Source of the DNA: Burkholderiaceae bacterium
Lineage (GTDB): Bacteria; Pseudomonadota; Gammaproteobacteria; Burkholderiales; Burkholderiaceae
Direction: 5' to 3'
DNA: 9,495 nucleotides
NCBI GenBank assembly: GCA_947461335.1
Contig: CANHLB010000050.1
Coordinates: 1-9,495 of the forward strand
Part shown: piece by piece, positions 1 to 6,178 of the stretch
Layout of the letters: each line of letters begins with the position of its first letter
How positions within the stretch are numbered: position 1 is the first letter of the stretch
Translations under genes and position numbers: made by a program
Notes under the pieces: generated by a model
Seen by the model: the letters and a program-made list of their open reading frames with translations, nothing else
What the model was told of the DNA's origin: nothing
Databases searched by the model: none

Positions 1-270
1 AGAGGGCGCTACCGGTGCTTGAATGTCTTCAAAGAGGCGCACTAAGCGTGGATAGGTTTTGCGATTGAAGACTAAAAACCCAGTATCAACACCATGAACA
101 ATTTCTTTGCCATCAATATTACATTTGAAGTCCACTGTGTTGCTATGCCCTCCGATATGATCACCAGCCTCATACAGGCTTATATCAAATTCCGGATGCT
201 GTCTTAAAGCATAAGCGCACCCAAGGCCAGAAATACCCCCGCCAATGATGGCAATTCTTTTTTTAATCAC
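1..270 (-). CDS. FAD-dependent oxidoreductase (NAD/FAD-binding amine-oxidase type), C-terminus cut by window edge
   Basis: Only the first 90 codons are present; the gene continues past the left edge. I translated it from the minus strand. It starts at a GTG (270-268) that shares one base with the TAG stop of the peroxidase gene (TAGTG), preceded by AGGAG about 10 nt upstream inside that gene's end. The N-terminus has a Rossmann dinucleotide-binding motif (AIIGGGISGL, residues 7-16), the ribose-binding acid at the end of strand 2 (LYEA, Glu34), then HIGGHSNTV (38-46) and a VDTGFLVFNRKTYP stretch (61-74). From family knowledge, this GG-doublet plus DTGF.VFN pattern is typical of predicted NAD/FAD-binding proteins (COG2907 type), often found near cyclopropane-fatty-acid-synthase-like genes. 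The substrate is unknown, and whether those neighbours follow is outside the window. Translational coupling to the peroxidase is likely. Confidence 0.85.
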   Translation of the reverse strand, partial: MIKKRIAIIGGGISGLGCAYALRQHPEFDISLYEAGDHIGGHSNTVDFKCNIDGKEIVHGVDTGFLVFNRKTYPRLVRLFEDIQAPVAPS

Positions 271-848
271 TAAGATTTTTCTCCTAAGAGTTTTTCAATC
301 TCTGCAGTGATGGAGCTACTCGTCGGTTTGGTCATACTGCCGTAAGAATCAACGACATTCCCATTTCGATCAATTAAATATTTATAGAAATTCCATTTTG
401 GTGTTGTGCCAGTTTTAGCAATCAACATTTTGAAGAGAGGGTTCGGATTGCTTCCTGAAACGGAGCTTTTTGCAAACATCGGAAATTTCACATCGTAAGT
501 ATTTTTACAGAAGTCGGCGATCTCTTTATTGCTTCCAGGCTCTTGTTGGCCAAAGTCATTAGATGGAAAGCCTAATACGACGAGGCCCTTATCTTTATAT
601 TTGGCGTAGACTTTTTCTAGTCCTTCATATTGGCTTGTAAATCCGCAAAAGCTTGCAGTATTAACAACCAAAATCACCTTACCCTGATACTGGCAAAGAT
701 TTTGAGGGGCATCGTCCTGCAGGCGAGGGAAGGTCTGGGATAACAGAGGGCTGCAACTAGGTGCAGCATTGGTAACTTGGGCAACCAATAAAAAGGCAAG
801 CAGGGTGAAAAACCGGGCAAAAACTAGGCGATATGTCTCAGGGGGCAT
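270..848 (-). CDS. Exported glutathione peroxidase family thiol peroxidase
   Basis: The 192-residue product has a Sec-type signal peptide (about 1-29: Arg near the start, hydrophobic 13-23, cleavage near TNA-AP) and then a complete GPx domain. Visible catalytic features are the peroxidatic cysteine in NTASFCGFT (Cys68; Cys, not selenocysteine), Gln102 in NDFGQQEPG, and Trp152-Asn153 in KWNFYKYL. Cys114 in ADFCKNTYDV sits where two-Cys, thioredoxin-dependent GPx proteins have their resolving cysteine. It should therefore reduce hydrogen peroxide or lipid hydroperoxides, probably with a thioredoxin-like donor rather than glutathione (family knowledge plus inference). Most bacterial relatives are cytosolic; the signal peptide points to the periplasm. 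Its stop overlaps the start of the downstream FAD oxidoreductase by one base, so the two are probably one transcript. The start is supported by the signal peptide; the ribosome-binding site is weak (GAAG). Confidence 0.93.
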   Translation of the reverse strand: MPPETYRLVFARFFTLLAFLLVAQVTNAAPSCSPLLSQTFPRLQDDAPQNLCQYQGKVILVVNTASFCGFTSQYEGLEKVYAKYKDKGLVVLGFPSNDFGQQEPGSNKEIADFCKNTYDVKFPMFAKSSVSGSNPNPLFKMLIAKTGTTPKWNFYKYLIDRNGNVVDSYGSMTKPTSSSITAEIEKLLGEKS

Positions 849-929
849 TTTGCAGCTTCTTTTAATGAATTATTAGCCCTCAAGTCTAAGACATTCTGGG
901 TAATATCGCTCGATCTTAGCCAAAGCCAT

Positions 930-935
930 TAATAT
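930..935 (+). promoter_or_regulatory. -10-like hexamer placed for a leaderless rfaE2 transcript
   Basis: TAATAT ends 6 nt before the ATG of rfaE2. If used as a -10 box it puts +1 on the A at 942, the first base of the start codon. No recognisable -35 box is seen at 16-18 bp spacing and no proper Shine-Dalgarno precedes the ATG (only GAG at 937-939, too close). A second TAATAT lies at 901-906 and could give a transcript with a normal leader, so the assignment is tentative. See the finding on the shared pattern. Confidence 0.3.
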
Positions 936-941
936 TGAGCT

Positions 942-1430
942 ATGAGTTCTTTGCTCCCACCTTCTTTTGAATCTAAGGTCTGCCCTCTAGATCAGTTAGC
1001 TGCTCGTATTGCAAAACTTCCTAGGCCGCTGGTCTTTACTAATGGGGTGTTTGACATTCTGCACCGTGGGCATGCTAGCTATTTAGCCCAAGCACGTGCT
1101 TTAGGGGCGAGCTTAGTAGTTGGTGTTAATTCAGATGCTTCCGTCAAGATGCTGGGCAAAGGTAATGACAGGCCAATTAATTCTGAAATGGATCGTCAGG
1201 CTTTATTGGCCGCTCTTGAAAGTGTAGATATGGCTGTGGTCTTTTCCGAACAAACGCCAGTAAATCTAATAGAGAAAATTCGTCCAGATATTTACGTCAA
1301 AGGCGGCGATTATGAAATTGATACTCTTGCAGAAACACATCTAGTGAAGACTTGGGGTGGAAGAGCGATGGCCATTCCCTTTCTGTATGAGCGCTCTACA
1401 TCTAGTTTATTAAGCAAGATTCGCTCTTAA
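942..1430 (+). CDS. rfaE2: D-glycero-beta-D-manno-heptose 1-phosphate adenylyltransferase
   Basis: The 162-residue single-domain nucleotidyltransferase corresponds to the C-terminal half of the E. coli bifunctional HldE. It transfers AMP from ATP to heptose-1-phosphate, giving ADP-heptose for the lipopolysaccharide inner core (cytosolic). The sequence shows the cytidylyltransferase-fold start FTNGVFDILHRGH (32-44) with the HxGH nucleotide-binding motif at 41-44, GVNSDASVK (61-69), the conserved VKGGDY (119-124), and the C-terminal RSTSSLLSKIR (151-161) corresponding to the family's ISSSxxxxKIR. Having only this half implies a separate rfaE1 kinase gene elsewhere, as is usual in Burkholderiales. 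Its stop overlaps the stop of the convergent coaX. The start has no good ribosome-binding site and may be leaderless. Confidence 0.95.
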   Translation: MSSLLPPSFESKVCPLDQLAARIAKLPRPLVFTNGVFDILHRGHASYLAQARALGASLVVGVNSDASVKMLGKGNDRPINSEMDRQALLAALESVDMAVVFSEQTPVNLIEKIRPDIYVKGGDYEIDTLAETHLVKTWGGRAMAIPFLYERSTSSLLSKIRS

Positions 1431-2239
1431 ACATTTTGCAATAACCAAGCCCAAACTCCACGCAATACTAGGCCTTCAGTGGCCTCCACTGTAAGTGAAT
1501 GTATTTTCTGCGATTTGTGGATTTCTTCAGTCAAAATTTTGGCATTGCCACCATCGAGCCATATTTTTTCGACTGGATGATTCATCTCTTTTGCTAGCAA
1601 AATTGCGTATTGAATTGCACCAATCTGTGCGGCATCACAGCCACCTATAATTGCGCGATTCGTTGATAAGCCAAAACCAAGAGCAGCCTCATCACGAACT
1701 ACAAGAGGCAATTGTGAGGTGTTGTCTGCCAAACTTTTTTGCATGAGTTCAAGTCCTGGCAATATCCATCCTCCATAATGAACACCATTGCCGCCCAGAA
1801 GGTCAATCGTTGTAGCTGTGCCAGCATTAATAATGAGCGTGTTCATGTTAGATAGTGCGCGAGCCCCAAGGACGGCGGCCCAACGGTCTGCTCCAAGCTT
1901 GCTAGGATCTTGATAGAGTGTCCGCATGCCTGCGTATTCACTGTTACCAGTCAATTGTTTCCAAGAGATATCCTGCCATTGTGGAAATAATGATTGGAGG
2001 TTTTCAATTGCATCTTTACCAGCAACGCAAGTAAATCCAATAGCGTCGGGTTTGGGTAAAGTTTTGGCAATGTAATCTGCTAACTCTGCTCTAAGTTCAG
2101 GTGATGCCAGAGCTTTGCTACTGATTGATCCAGAGTAAGCCCATAGCTTTTTTTGCCTATCTCCTGGTTGTTGAGATGATTCAACAGCAGCCCATTTAAG
2201 GCGTGTATTGCCGACATCGAAAAGTAGGTAAAGACTCAT
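1427..2239 (-). CDS. coaX: Type III pantothenate kinase
   Basis: The 270-residue member of the ASKHA superfamily phosphorylates pantothenate, the first step of coenzyme A synthesis, in the cytosol. Motifs in order: phosphate-binding LLFDVGNTRLKW (5-16), GADRW (116-120) with catalytic Asp118, the adenosine/pantothenate region INAGTATTIDLL (137-148), YGGWILPGLELM (155-166) and LDGGNA (228-233). Length is normal for CoaX. It is the second gene after birA: its ATG overlaps the birA TGA (ATGA at 2239-2236), indicating translational coupling. Its TAA stop is interleaved with the rfaE2 stop from the other strand (TTAA at 1427-1430), leaving no space for a terminator between them. Type III kinases are characteristically not feedback-inhibited by CoA (family knowledge). 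Confidence 0.95.
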   Translation of the reverse strand: MSLYLLFDVGNTRLKWAAVESSQQPGDRQKKLWAYSGSISSKALASPELRAELADYIAKTLPKPDAIGFTCVAGKDAIENLQSLFPQWQDISWKQLTGNSEYAGMRTLYQDPSKLGADRWAAVLGARALSNMNTLIINAGTATTIDLLGGNGVHYGGWILPGLELMQKSLADNTSQLPLVVRDEAALGFGLSTNRAIIGGCDAAQIGAIQYAILLAKEMNHPVEKIWLDGGNAKILTEEIHKSQKIHSLTVEATEGLVLRGVWAWLLQNV

Positions 2240-3036
2240 GATTGCACTCTTAAAGATAGGTCGCCAGCATGAATGGCAATGGAATTGTTATCTTGCTGTA
2301 ATACTAATGCGCCGGCTTTATCTATGCCTTGAGCAATACCATAGATTGGCTCTTTACCGGCACCTGAGATGCATACTGGCTGGCCTAGATAGGCGTCCCA
2401 CTTTTCCCATTGCGCTTGATAAATACCAAAACCATGTTGATCAAATTCATAGAGATGGTGCTCAAGAGACGCAATCAGCTTTAACCAGAGAAATTCGGAA
2501 TCAGGAAGCTTTGAGGCTAGCGAAGGTAACTCATCTAATGCCCCTATCTTTAATCCGTATTGTTGACTTAGGCTAGATTCAATTTGATTGGCATTACGTA
2601 TGTTGATGCCAATACCAATAATCATCCATGTTGTATCGCCTGCTTTAGTTTGGCCACCCTCAATGAGAATGCCCCCCAGTTTTTTGTTGCCCAGCAATAC
2701 ATCATTGGGCCATTTAAGGCGGAGACCCGCTTGATGCAGTGTCGATTCATCCAGCTCAAATGCCTGTGCAATTCCATAAATCACCGCTAGTCCAACTAAT
2801 AGGCTAAGTCCGGTAAGTTCGGCTGGCTGTCTCTTAAATGGATAAGCCAATGAAAAGCAGATCGAGTCTGTTGGGTTGGCGATCCAAGTTCTTCCTGCCC
2901 GACCCTTGCCTGCTGTTTGCTTGAGTGCAATACGCGCTACGGGGTCAATGAGCTCGCCGGCGCGCCAACGTTTCAGCAGATCATCGTTAGTGGATTTAGT
3001 CTCAGCGATACGTTCAAGGATGCAATTAGCAGTCAT
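2236..3036 (-). CDS. birA: Biotin--[acetyl-CoA-carboxylase] ligase, monofunctional (no DNA-binding domain)
   Basis: The 266-residue biotin protein ligase activates biotin as biotinyl-AMP and attaches it to a lysine of the biotin carboxyl carrier protein. The catalytic domain begins almost at the N-terminus (AETKSTNDDL, 11-20). The ATP/biotin loop is GKGRAGRTW (43-51), the catalytic-lysine region is KWPNDVLLGNKKLGGILIE (108-126, Lys109 in KWPND), then IGIGINI (140-146), and a small C-terminal SH3-like domain from about 215. The N-terminal winged helix of E. coli BirA is absent, so it cannot act as the bio-operon repressor. It leads a two-gene unit with coaX (4-nt overlap). Upstream is a 37-bp divergent gap to the VanZ gene. 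GGAG lies only 2 nt before the ATG, too close for normal Shine-Dalgarno use, whereas TACAAT is placed for a leaderless start. Confidence 0.95.
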   Translation of the reverse strand: MTANCILERIAETKSTNDDLLKRWRAGELIDPVARIALKQTAGKGRAGRTWIANPTDSICFSLAYPFKRQPAELTGLSLLVGLAVIYGIAQAFELDESTLHQAGLRLKWPNDVLLGNKKLGGILIEGGQTKAGDTTWMIIGIGINIRNANQIESSLSQQYGLKIGALDELPSLASKLPDSEFLWLKLIASLEHHLYEFDQHGFGIYQAQWEKWDAYLGQPVCISGAGKEPIYGIAQGIDKAGALVLQQDNNSIAIHAGDLSLRVQS

Positions 3037-3042
3037 TTCTCC

Positions 3043-3048
3043 ATTGTA
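3043..3048 (-). promoter_or_regulatory. -10-like hexamer placed for a leaderless birA-coaX transcript
   Basis: Read on the minus strand, TACAAT (3048-3043) matches 5 of 6 bases of the -10 consensus. Its last base is 7 positions before the A of the birA ATG at 3036, so +1 would fall on the start codon. A -35 box at 16-18 bp spacing is not recognisable. The GGAG between hexamer and ATG sits only 2 nt from the ATG and would lie upstream of the predicted +1. Tentative. Confidence 0.35.
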
Positions 3049-3051
3049 GAA

Positions 3052-3062
3052 AGGTCTGACCT
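3052..3062. promoter_or_regulatory. Palindrome AGGTCtGACCT between divergent birA and vanZ
   Basis: A perfect 5+1+5 inverted repeat lies in the 37-bp gap between divergent starts. It is flanked by the two -10-like hexamers, touching the plus-strand one at its last base and lying 3 bp from the minus-strand one. A protein bound here would cover both promoters. No regulator is assigned. The BirA encoded alongside lacks a helix-turn-helix, so it is not the obvious candidate. Arms this short can arise by chance. Confidence 0.25.
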
Positions 3063-3067
3063 AGAAT
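3062..3067 (+). promoter_or_regulatory. -10-like hexamer placed for a leaderless vanZ transcript
   Basis: TAGAAT matches 5 of 6 bases of the -10 consensus and ends 6 nt before the ATG at 3074, predicting +1 exactly at that A. The best -35 match at 17-18 bp spacing is poor. There is no AGGAGG-like sequence at normal distance before this ATG. Tentative. Confidence 0.35.
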
Positions 3068-3073
3068 TGTGGG

Positions 3074-4168
3074 ATGGATCAAAAAGATCAGCGCCCCTAT
3101 AAGTTCGCTTGGCCTCTCCAGGCGATGCCGCTTGCTAGAGCCATGAGCCTCAGTTATGCCTTACTGATCATCTACGTAAGCCTAAATCCCTTCGATTTTG
3201 ACTTCCAAAATGGGATTAGCGCTTCGGACTGGGTTAACGCCCCATTGCCCCGTTTTATTACTTTGTTTGATGTTTCTGTCAATATCCTAGCGTATATCCC
3301 ATTTGGGTTCTTGCTAGTTTTTGCTACATATCCTCGTTGGCGCAATTTTGTGGCTTTAGGGATTGCTTTGAGTCTTAGTGCTTTTTTGGCATTGAGCGTA
3401 GAGACTTTGCAATCATGGTTACCCACCCGTATTCCTAGTCTGATGGATTGGTGGGCAAACGTTTTGGGAGGATTATTAGGTGGACTGTTAGCCATCCCCT
3501 TAGGCCCTCAGTGGTTATCCGGCAGCGCCATTCACCGCCGCTTTGACCAATGGTTTGGCCTTCATTGGGGCGCATGTACACTTTTCTTACTATTTCCCTG
3601 GTCACAAATTTACCCCCAAAGTTCATGGCTAGGCACAGGCGTGTGGGGGCATGCCATATTTGGGTCAATAGACTGGGGAACGCTTGTAATTAATCATGTA
3701 GTACAAGAAACCTTAATAACTGCCTTTTGCTGGCTTGGCGTTGCATTGCTACTATCCTTAGGATTACGTGCTAATGCTCCACAGTGGAGAATCCTCAATG
3801 GCCTGCTTTGTTTCACAGTGCTAATCAAGACTTTATTTACCGCACTACAGTTTGGTGGAGAGTTCAGCTTGATATGGCTTACAGCCGGTGCGCTATGGGG
3901 GATGCTATTAGCAAGCATTTTATTGAAATGGGCTTTACGTTTAAGCTTGAAGCACAAGTTTTGGCTAGCCTTGCTATGTTTACTCATTGCAGCGATTGCC
4001 ATCAATGTATTGCCTGATAATCCATATTTCATCTTGAACCTCAGGCATTGGCATCAAGGCCGCTTACTTCATTTTAATGAGCTGATGCAGTGGGTTTCAG
4101 TGGTATGGTTGCCTATTGCCTTCATTTGGATGATTTATAACGCAGCTCAACTTAAATCGAAACATTAA
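3074..4168 (+). CDS. VanZ-family multi-pass membrane protein
   Basis: The 364-residue inner-membrane protein has about ten hydrophobic segments, roughly at 24-40, 61-86, 92-112, 126-146, 163-178, 211-230, 241-259, 264-287, 295-314 and 336-358. The N-terminal part (about 24-146) is a VanZ-like domain: VNILAYIPFGFLL (69-81) followed by SVETLQ (108-113), TRIPSLMDWWANVLGGLLG (118-136), with the conserved polar residues Glu110, Gln113, Arg119, Asp125 and Asn129. VanZ itself confers low-level teicoplanin resistance, but the biochemical role of the family is unsettled. The C-terminal 200 residues are additional membrane helices with no motif I recognise. It diverges from birA and lies 16 nt upstream of the ferredoxin gene. 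Alternative ATG starts exist at Met18 and Met24; the first ATG is chosen because of the -10 element placed at it. Confidence 0.85.
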   Translation: MDQKDQRPYKFAWPLQAMPLARAMSLSYALLIIYVSLNPFDFDFQNGISASDWVNAPLPRFITLFDVSVNILAYIPFGFLLVFATYPRWRNFVALGIALSLSAFLALSVETLQSWLPTRIPSLMDWWANVLGGLLGGLLAIPLGPQWLSGSAIHRRFDQWFGLHWGACTLFLLFPWSQIYPQSSWLGTGVWGHAIFGSIDWGTLVINHVVQETLITAFCWLGVALLLSLGLRANAPQWRILNGLLCFTVLIKTLFTALQFGGEFSLIWLTAGALWGMLLASILLKWALRLSLKHKFWLALLCLLIAAIAINVLPDNPYFILNLRHWHQGRLLHFNELMQWVSVVWLPIAFIWMIYNAAQLKSKH

Positions 4169-4172
4169 CGAA

Positions 4173-4178
4173 TATAAT
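4173..4178 (+). promoter_or_regulatory. Consensus TATAAT placed for a leaderless ferredoxin transcript
   Basis: A perfect TATAAT lies in the 16-nt gap between the vanZ stop and the ferredoxin ATG. It ends 6 nt before that ATG, so +1 is predicted on A4185. Six more T follow to the ATG (4179-4184). No Shine-Dalgarno is present. The best -35-like sequence, TTAAAT at 4152-4157 with 15-bp spacing, is weak. It would make the ferredoxin-hydrolase-lipoate cluster independent of vanZ readthrough. Confidence 0.45.
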
Positions 4179-4184
4179 TTTTTT

Positions 4185-4493
4185 ATGAGCTTTACACACC
4201 ACTTATTTTTTTGCTTAAACCAACGTAGTAATGGCGAAGATTGTTGCGATCGTCACAATGCATTTGCATTGTTTGAATACGCCAAAAAGAGGGTAAAAGA
4301 GCTGGGACTGGCGGGGCCTGGGAAGGTTCGAGTGAATAAGGCAGGTTGTTTAGACCATTGTGCTAACGGCCCTGTTATGGTGGTCTATCCCGAAGGTATT
4401 TGGTATACCTTAATCGATCAAGAAGACGTTGAGGAGATCATCCAATCCCATTTAGTTGCGGGTAGTCCTGTCAAACGTCTGCAATTGGCATAA
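4185..4493 (+). CDS. Thioredoxin-fold [2Fe-2S] ferredoxin
   Basis: The 102-residue protein carries the cysteine pattern of thioredoxin-like [2Fe-2S] ferredoxins. Cys10 lies in HLFFCLNQR, there is a second ligand at Cys20 or Cys21 (EDCCDRH), and Cys55 and Cys59 lie in AGCLDHCANGP. The GCLDxCxxGP loop and the following VMVVYPEGIWY strand are characteristic. The family is small, soluble and electron-carrying, related to the NuoE C-terminal domain; the physiological partners are not known. It opens a tightly spaced plus-strand cluster (23 nt to the hydrolase, then ybeD-lipB-lipA). No ribosome-binding site is visible before the ATG; a consensus -10 sits at the leaderless position. The doubled Cys20-Cys21 makes the second ligand ambiguous. 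Confidence 0.92.
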   Translation: MSFTHHLFFCLNQRSNGEDCCDRHNAFALFEYAKKRVKELGLAGPGKVRVNKAGCLDHCANGPVMVVYPEGIWYTLIDQEDVEEIIQSHLVAGSPVKRLQLA

Positions 4494-4516
4494 GCCTTTT
4501 TTGTTGAAAGTGTTTC

Positions 4517-5233
4517 ATGAATAGCCGTACAAAAGTAATTCATATTGAGGGTATTGTGGGAGCGATTGAAATGTCAATTGACCTACCTGATGAATTAAAA
4601 AATAATCCTTCATTTGCTATCCGTGGCTTAGCATTAGTTGCTCACCCCCATCCGCTCATGGGCGGCACTATGGATAACAAGGTCGCGCAAACTATGGCTC
4701 GCGCTTTCAATCAATTAGGTTACGTGAGCGTGCGTCCCAACTTTCGTGGAGTTGGGGGCACTGCTGGCGTTCACGATAATGGGGTTGGCGAGCTAGAAGA
4801 TTTATTGCACGTAACAGAATGGATGTGTACTCCATCAAGCTGGGCACCATTTGAAGTCACTGCAAACCAAGCTTGGGTTTCCAATGTGAATACATTTCCT
4901 TTGGTTGTTTCTGGATTTTCATTCGGTAGCTTTGTCGGTAGCCATTTAGTTCAAAGGCTTGCAGATCTTGGCCGCCCCGCCGAGCGCCTAGTAATGGTGG
5001 GTAGCGCTGCCGGCAAGTGGACCTTGGCTGAAGTGCCCTCTGACACGATTCTGATCCATGGCGAGTTAGACGAAACAATTCCTTTAATTGACGTCTTTAA
5101 TTGGGCGCGACCGCAAGAACTTACCGTTCAAGTTGTTCCTGGCGCAGACCACTTTTTTCACCGCAGGTTGCATTGCATTCGTAACATCATTACTGGTGCG
5201 TGGTTAGGTATGCAAGACTTACGCATGCAATAA
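4517..5233 (+). CDS. Alpha/beta hydrolase (COG2945-like)
   Basis: The 238-residue cytosolic alpha/beta hydrolase has a complete apparent triad: nucleophile Ser135 in GFSFGS (GxSxG), Asp185 in HGELDETIPL, and His212 in PGADHFFH. The N-terminal VAHPHPLMGGTMDNKV (41-56) and RPNFRGVGGTAG (73-84) are hallmarks of the family that holds the oxyanion-hole region. The substrate is unknown; relatives are usually annotated simply as hydrolases or predicted esterases. It lies between the ferredoxin (23 nt upstream) and ybeD (16 nt downstream) and is probably cotranscribed with both. An insertion at about 103-125 between strand and nucleophile elbow looks like a small variable loop. Confidence 0.9.
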   Translation: MNSRTKVIHIEGIVGAIEMSIDLPDELKNNPSFAIRGLALVAHPHPLMGGTMDNKVAQTMARAFNQLGYVSVRPNFRGVGGTAGVHDNGVGELEDLLHVTEWMCTPSSWAPFEVTANQAWVSNVNTFPLVVSGFSFGSFVGSHLVQRLADLGRPAERLVMVGSAAGKWTLAEVPSDTILIHGELDETIPLIDVFNWARPQELTVQVVPGADHFFHRRLHCIRNIITGAWLGMQDLRMQ

Positions 5234-5249
5234 GAGAATAGAGAAAATC

Positions 5250-5516
5250 ATGGCCGAAGAAAAATCACTCATTGAATATCCTTCCCAATTTCCAATTAAG
5301 GTAATGGGGAAGACTAGTCCAGAATATTTGCCGGCAATTATTCATATCGCAAAACAATTCGATCCGACCTTTGATGAAAGTAAGGTTGAGCAAAGACCTT
5401 CTAAGGATGGAAATTATTTGGGCATTACTTTGCCAATCACAGCGACTAGTCGTGAGCAATTAGACGAGTTATATCGAACTCTCTCTACACACCCATTGGT
5501 TAGTATTGTTCTGTAA
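5250..5516 (+). CDS. ybeD: YbeD/DUF493 (UPF0250) family protein, lipoate-locus partner
   Basis: The 88-residue protein contains the typical start IEYPSQFPIKVMG (8-20), the central QRPSKDGNYLGITLPITATS (43-62) and the C-terminal STHPLVSIVL, matching the DUF493 family over its entire length. E. coli YbeD has an ACT-like ferredoxin fold, suggesting a ligand-sensing or protein-binding role. Its constant position next to lipB/lipA points to lipoate metabolism, but no activity is established. It sits 8 nt before lipB. The purine-rich GAGAATAGAGAAAA before the ATG can serve as a loose ribosome-binding site. Confidence 0.93.
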   Translation: MAEEKSLIEYPSQFPIKVMGKTSPEYLPAIIHIAKQFDPTFDESKVEQRPSKDGNYLGITLPITATSREQLDELYRTLSTHPLVSIVL

Positions 5517-5524
5517 CTAATTGA

Positions 5525-6178
5525 ATGCCTCCATTAGTAAAACATCTCGGTTTAGCGGATTATGTATCTACTTATGAAGCGATGCAGACTTTTACTAAAG
5601 ATCGTGACAATACAACTCCAGATGAGATTTGGGTTTTAGAGCACCCACCAGTATTCACGCTTGGATTGGCTGGAGATGCTGGTAATTTACATTCGCCAAG
5701 CAATCAAATTCCCTTAGTCAAAGTTGATAGGGGTGGCGAAATCACTTATCACGGACCTGGACAAATCGTGATTTATTTATTACTTGATCTCAAGCGCTTA
5801 GGCATTTTTGTAAAAGAATTGGTTTCTCGTATTGAACAGTCGGTGATTGATACCTTGGCAGATTTTGGAATTCAGGCAGAAAGACGTGCTGGAGCTCCTG
5901 GGATTTACATTTCAACTCAATCTGGAGTATCCGCTGAGTGGATTGGGGCTAAGGTAGCAGCATTAGGCCTTAAAGTTTCTAAAAGCCGCTCCTATCATGG
6001 CCTAGCTCTCAATGTAGCTACCGATTTAGAGGCTTTTGGGCGTATCCACCCCTGTGGCTATGAGGGCTTAAAGACAGTTGATATGCAAACCCTTGGGATC
6101 AAGGACAATATAGACACTATTAGCCAAAGGCTTTTGGAGCATTTACAAAAGCAACTGATGTCACATGACCATAAATAA
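5525..6178 (+). CDS. lipB: Lipoyl(octanoyl) transferase
   Basis: The 217-residue octanoyltransferase moves the octanoyl group from acyl carrier protein to lipoyl domains of the 2-oxoacid dehydrogenases and GcvH (cytosol). The diagnostic motif [13 protein letters not shown] (68-80) is intact, as are the catalytic Lys143 in [14 protein letters not shown] and Cys177 in [13 protein letters not shown]. The N-terminal [17 protein letters not shown] is typical for betaproteobacterial LipB, supporting the ATG chosen. Length is normal. It lies 8 nt after ybeD and its last 14 nt overlap lipA, so translation of LipA is probably coupled to LipB. Confidence 0.96.
   Translation: MPPLVKHLGLADYVSTYEAMQTFTKDRDNTTPDEIWVLEHPPVFTLGLAGDAGNLHSPSNQIPLVKVDRGGEITYHGPGQIVIYLLLDLKRLGIFVKELVSRIEQSVIDTLADFGIQAERRAGAPGIYISTQSGVSAEWIGAKVAALGLKVSKSRSYHGLALNVATDLEAFGRIHPCGYEGLKTVDMQTLGIKDNIDTISQRLLEHLQKQLMSHDHK

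Noticed and set aside
1477..1491. Hairpin CAGTGG-cct-CCACTG as an rfaE2 terminator
   Set aside because: It lies inside the coaX coding region, has only a 6-bp stem and is not followed by a T-tract.
3033..3044. Three-codon minimal ORF ATG GAG AAA TGA overlapping the birA start on the minus strand
   Set aside because: It is short enough to arise by chance, has no ribosome-binding site, and would not be in the mRNA if the birA transcript is leaderless.
3172..4032. Long antisense open frames within the VanZ gene and others across the window
   Set aside because: Their translations show no motifs, signal peptides or ribosome-binding sites, and the sense genes have clear family signatures; they are coding shadows.
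5234..5249. Possible loss of a D-amino-acid aminotransferase/D,D-carboxypeptidase gene pair between hydrolase and ybeD
   Set aside because: Some Burkholderiales have such genes before ybeD, but I see no remnant in the 16-nt gap and cannot compare genomes here.
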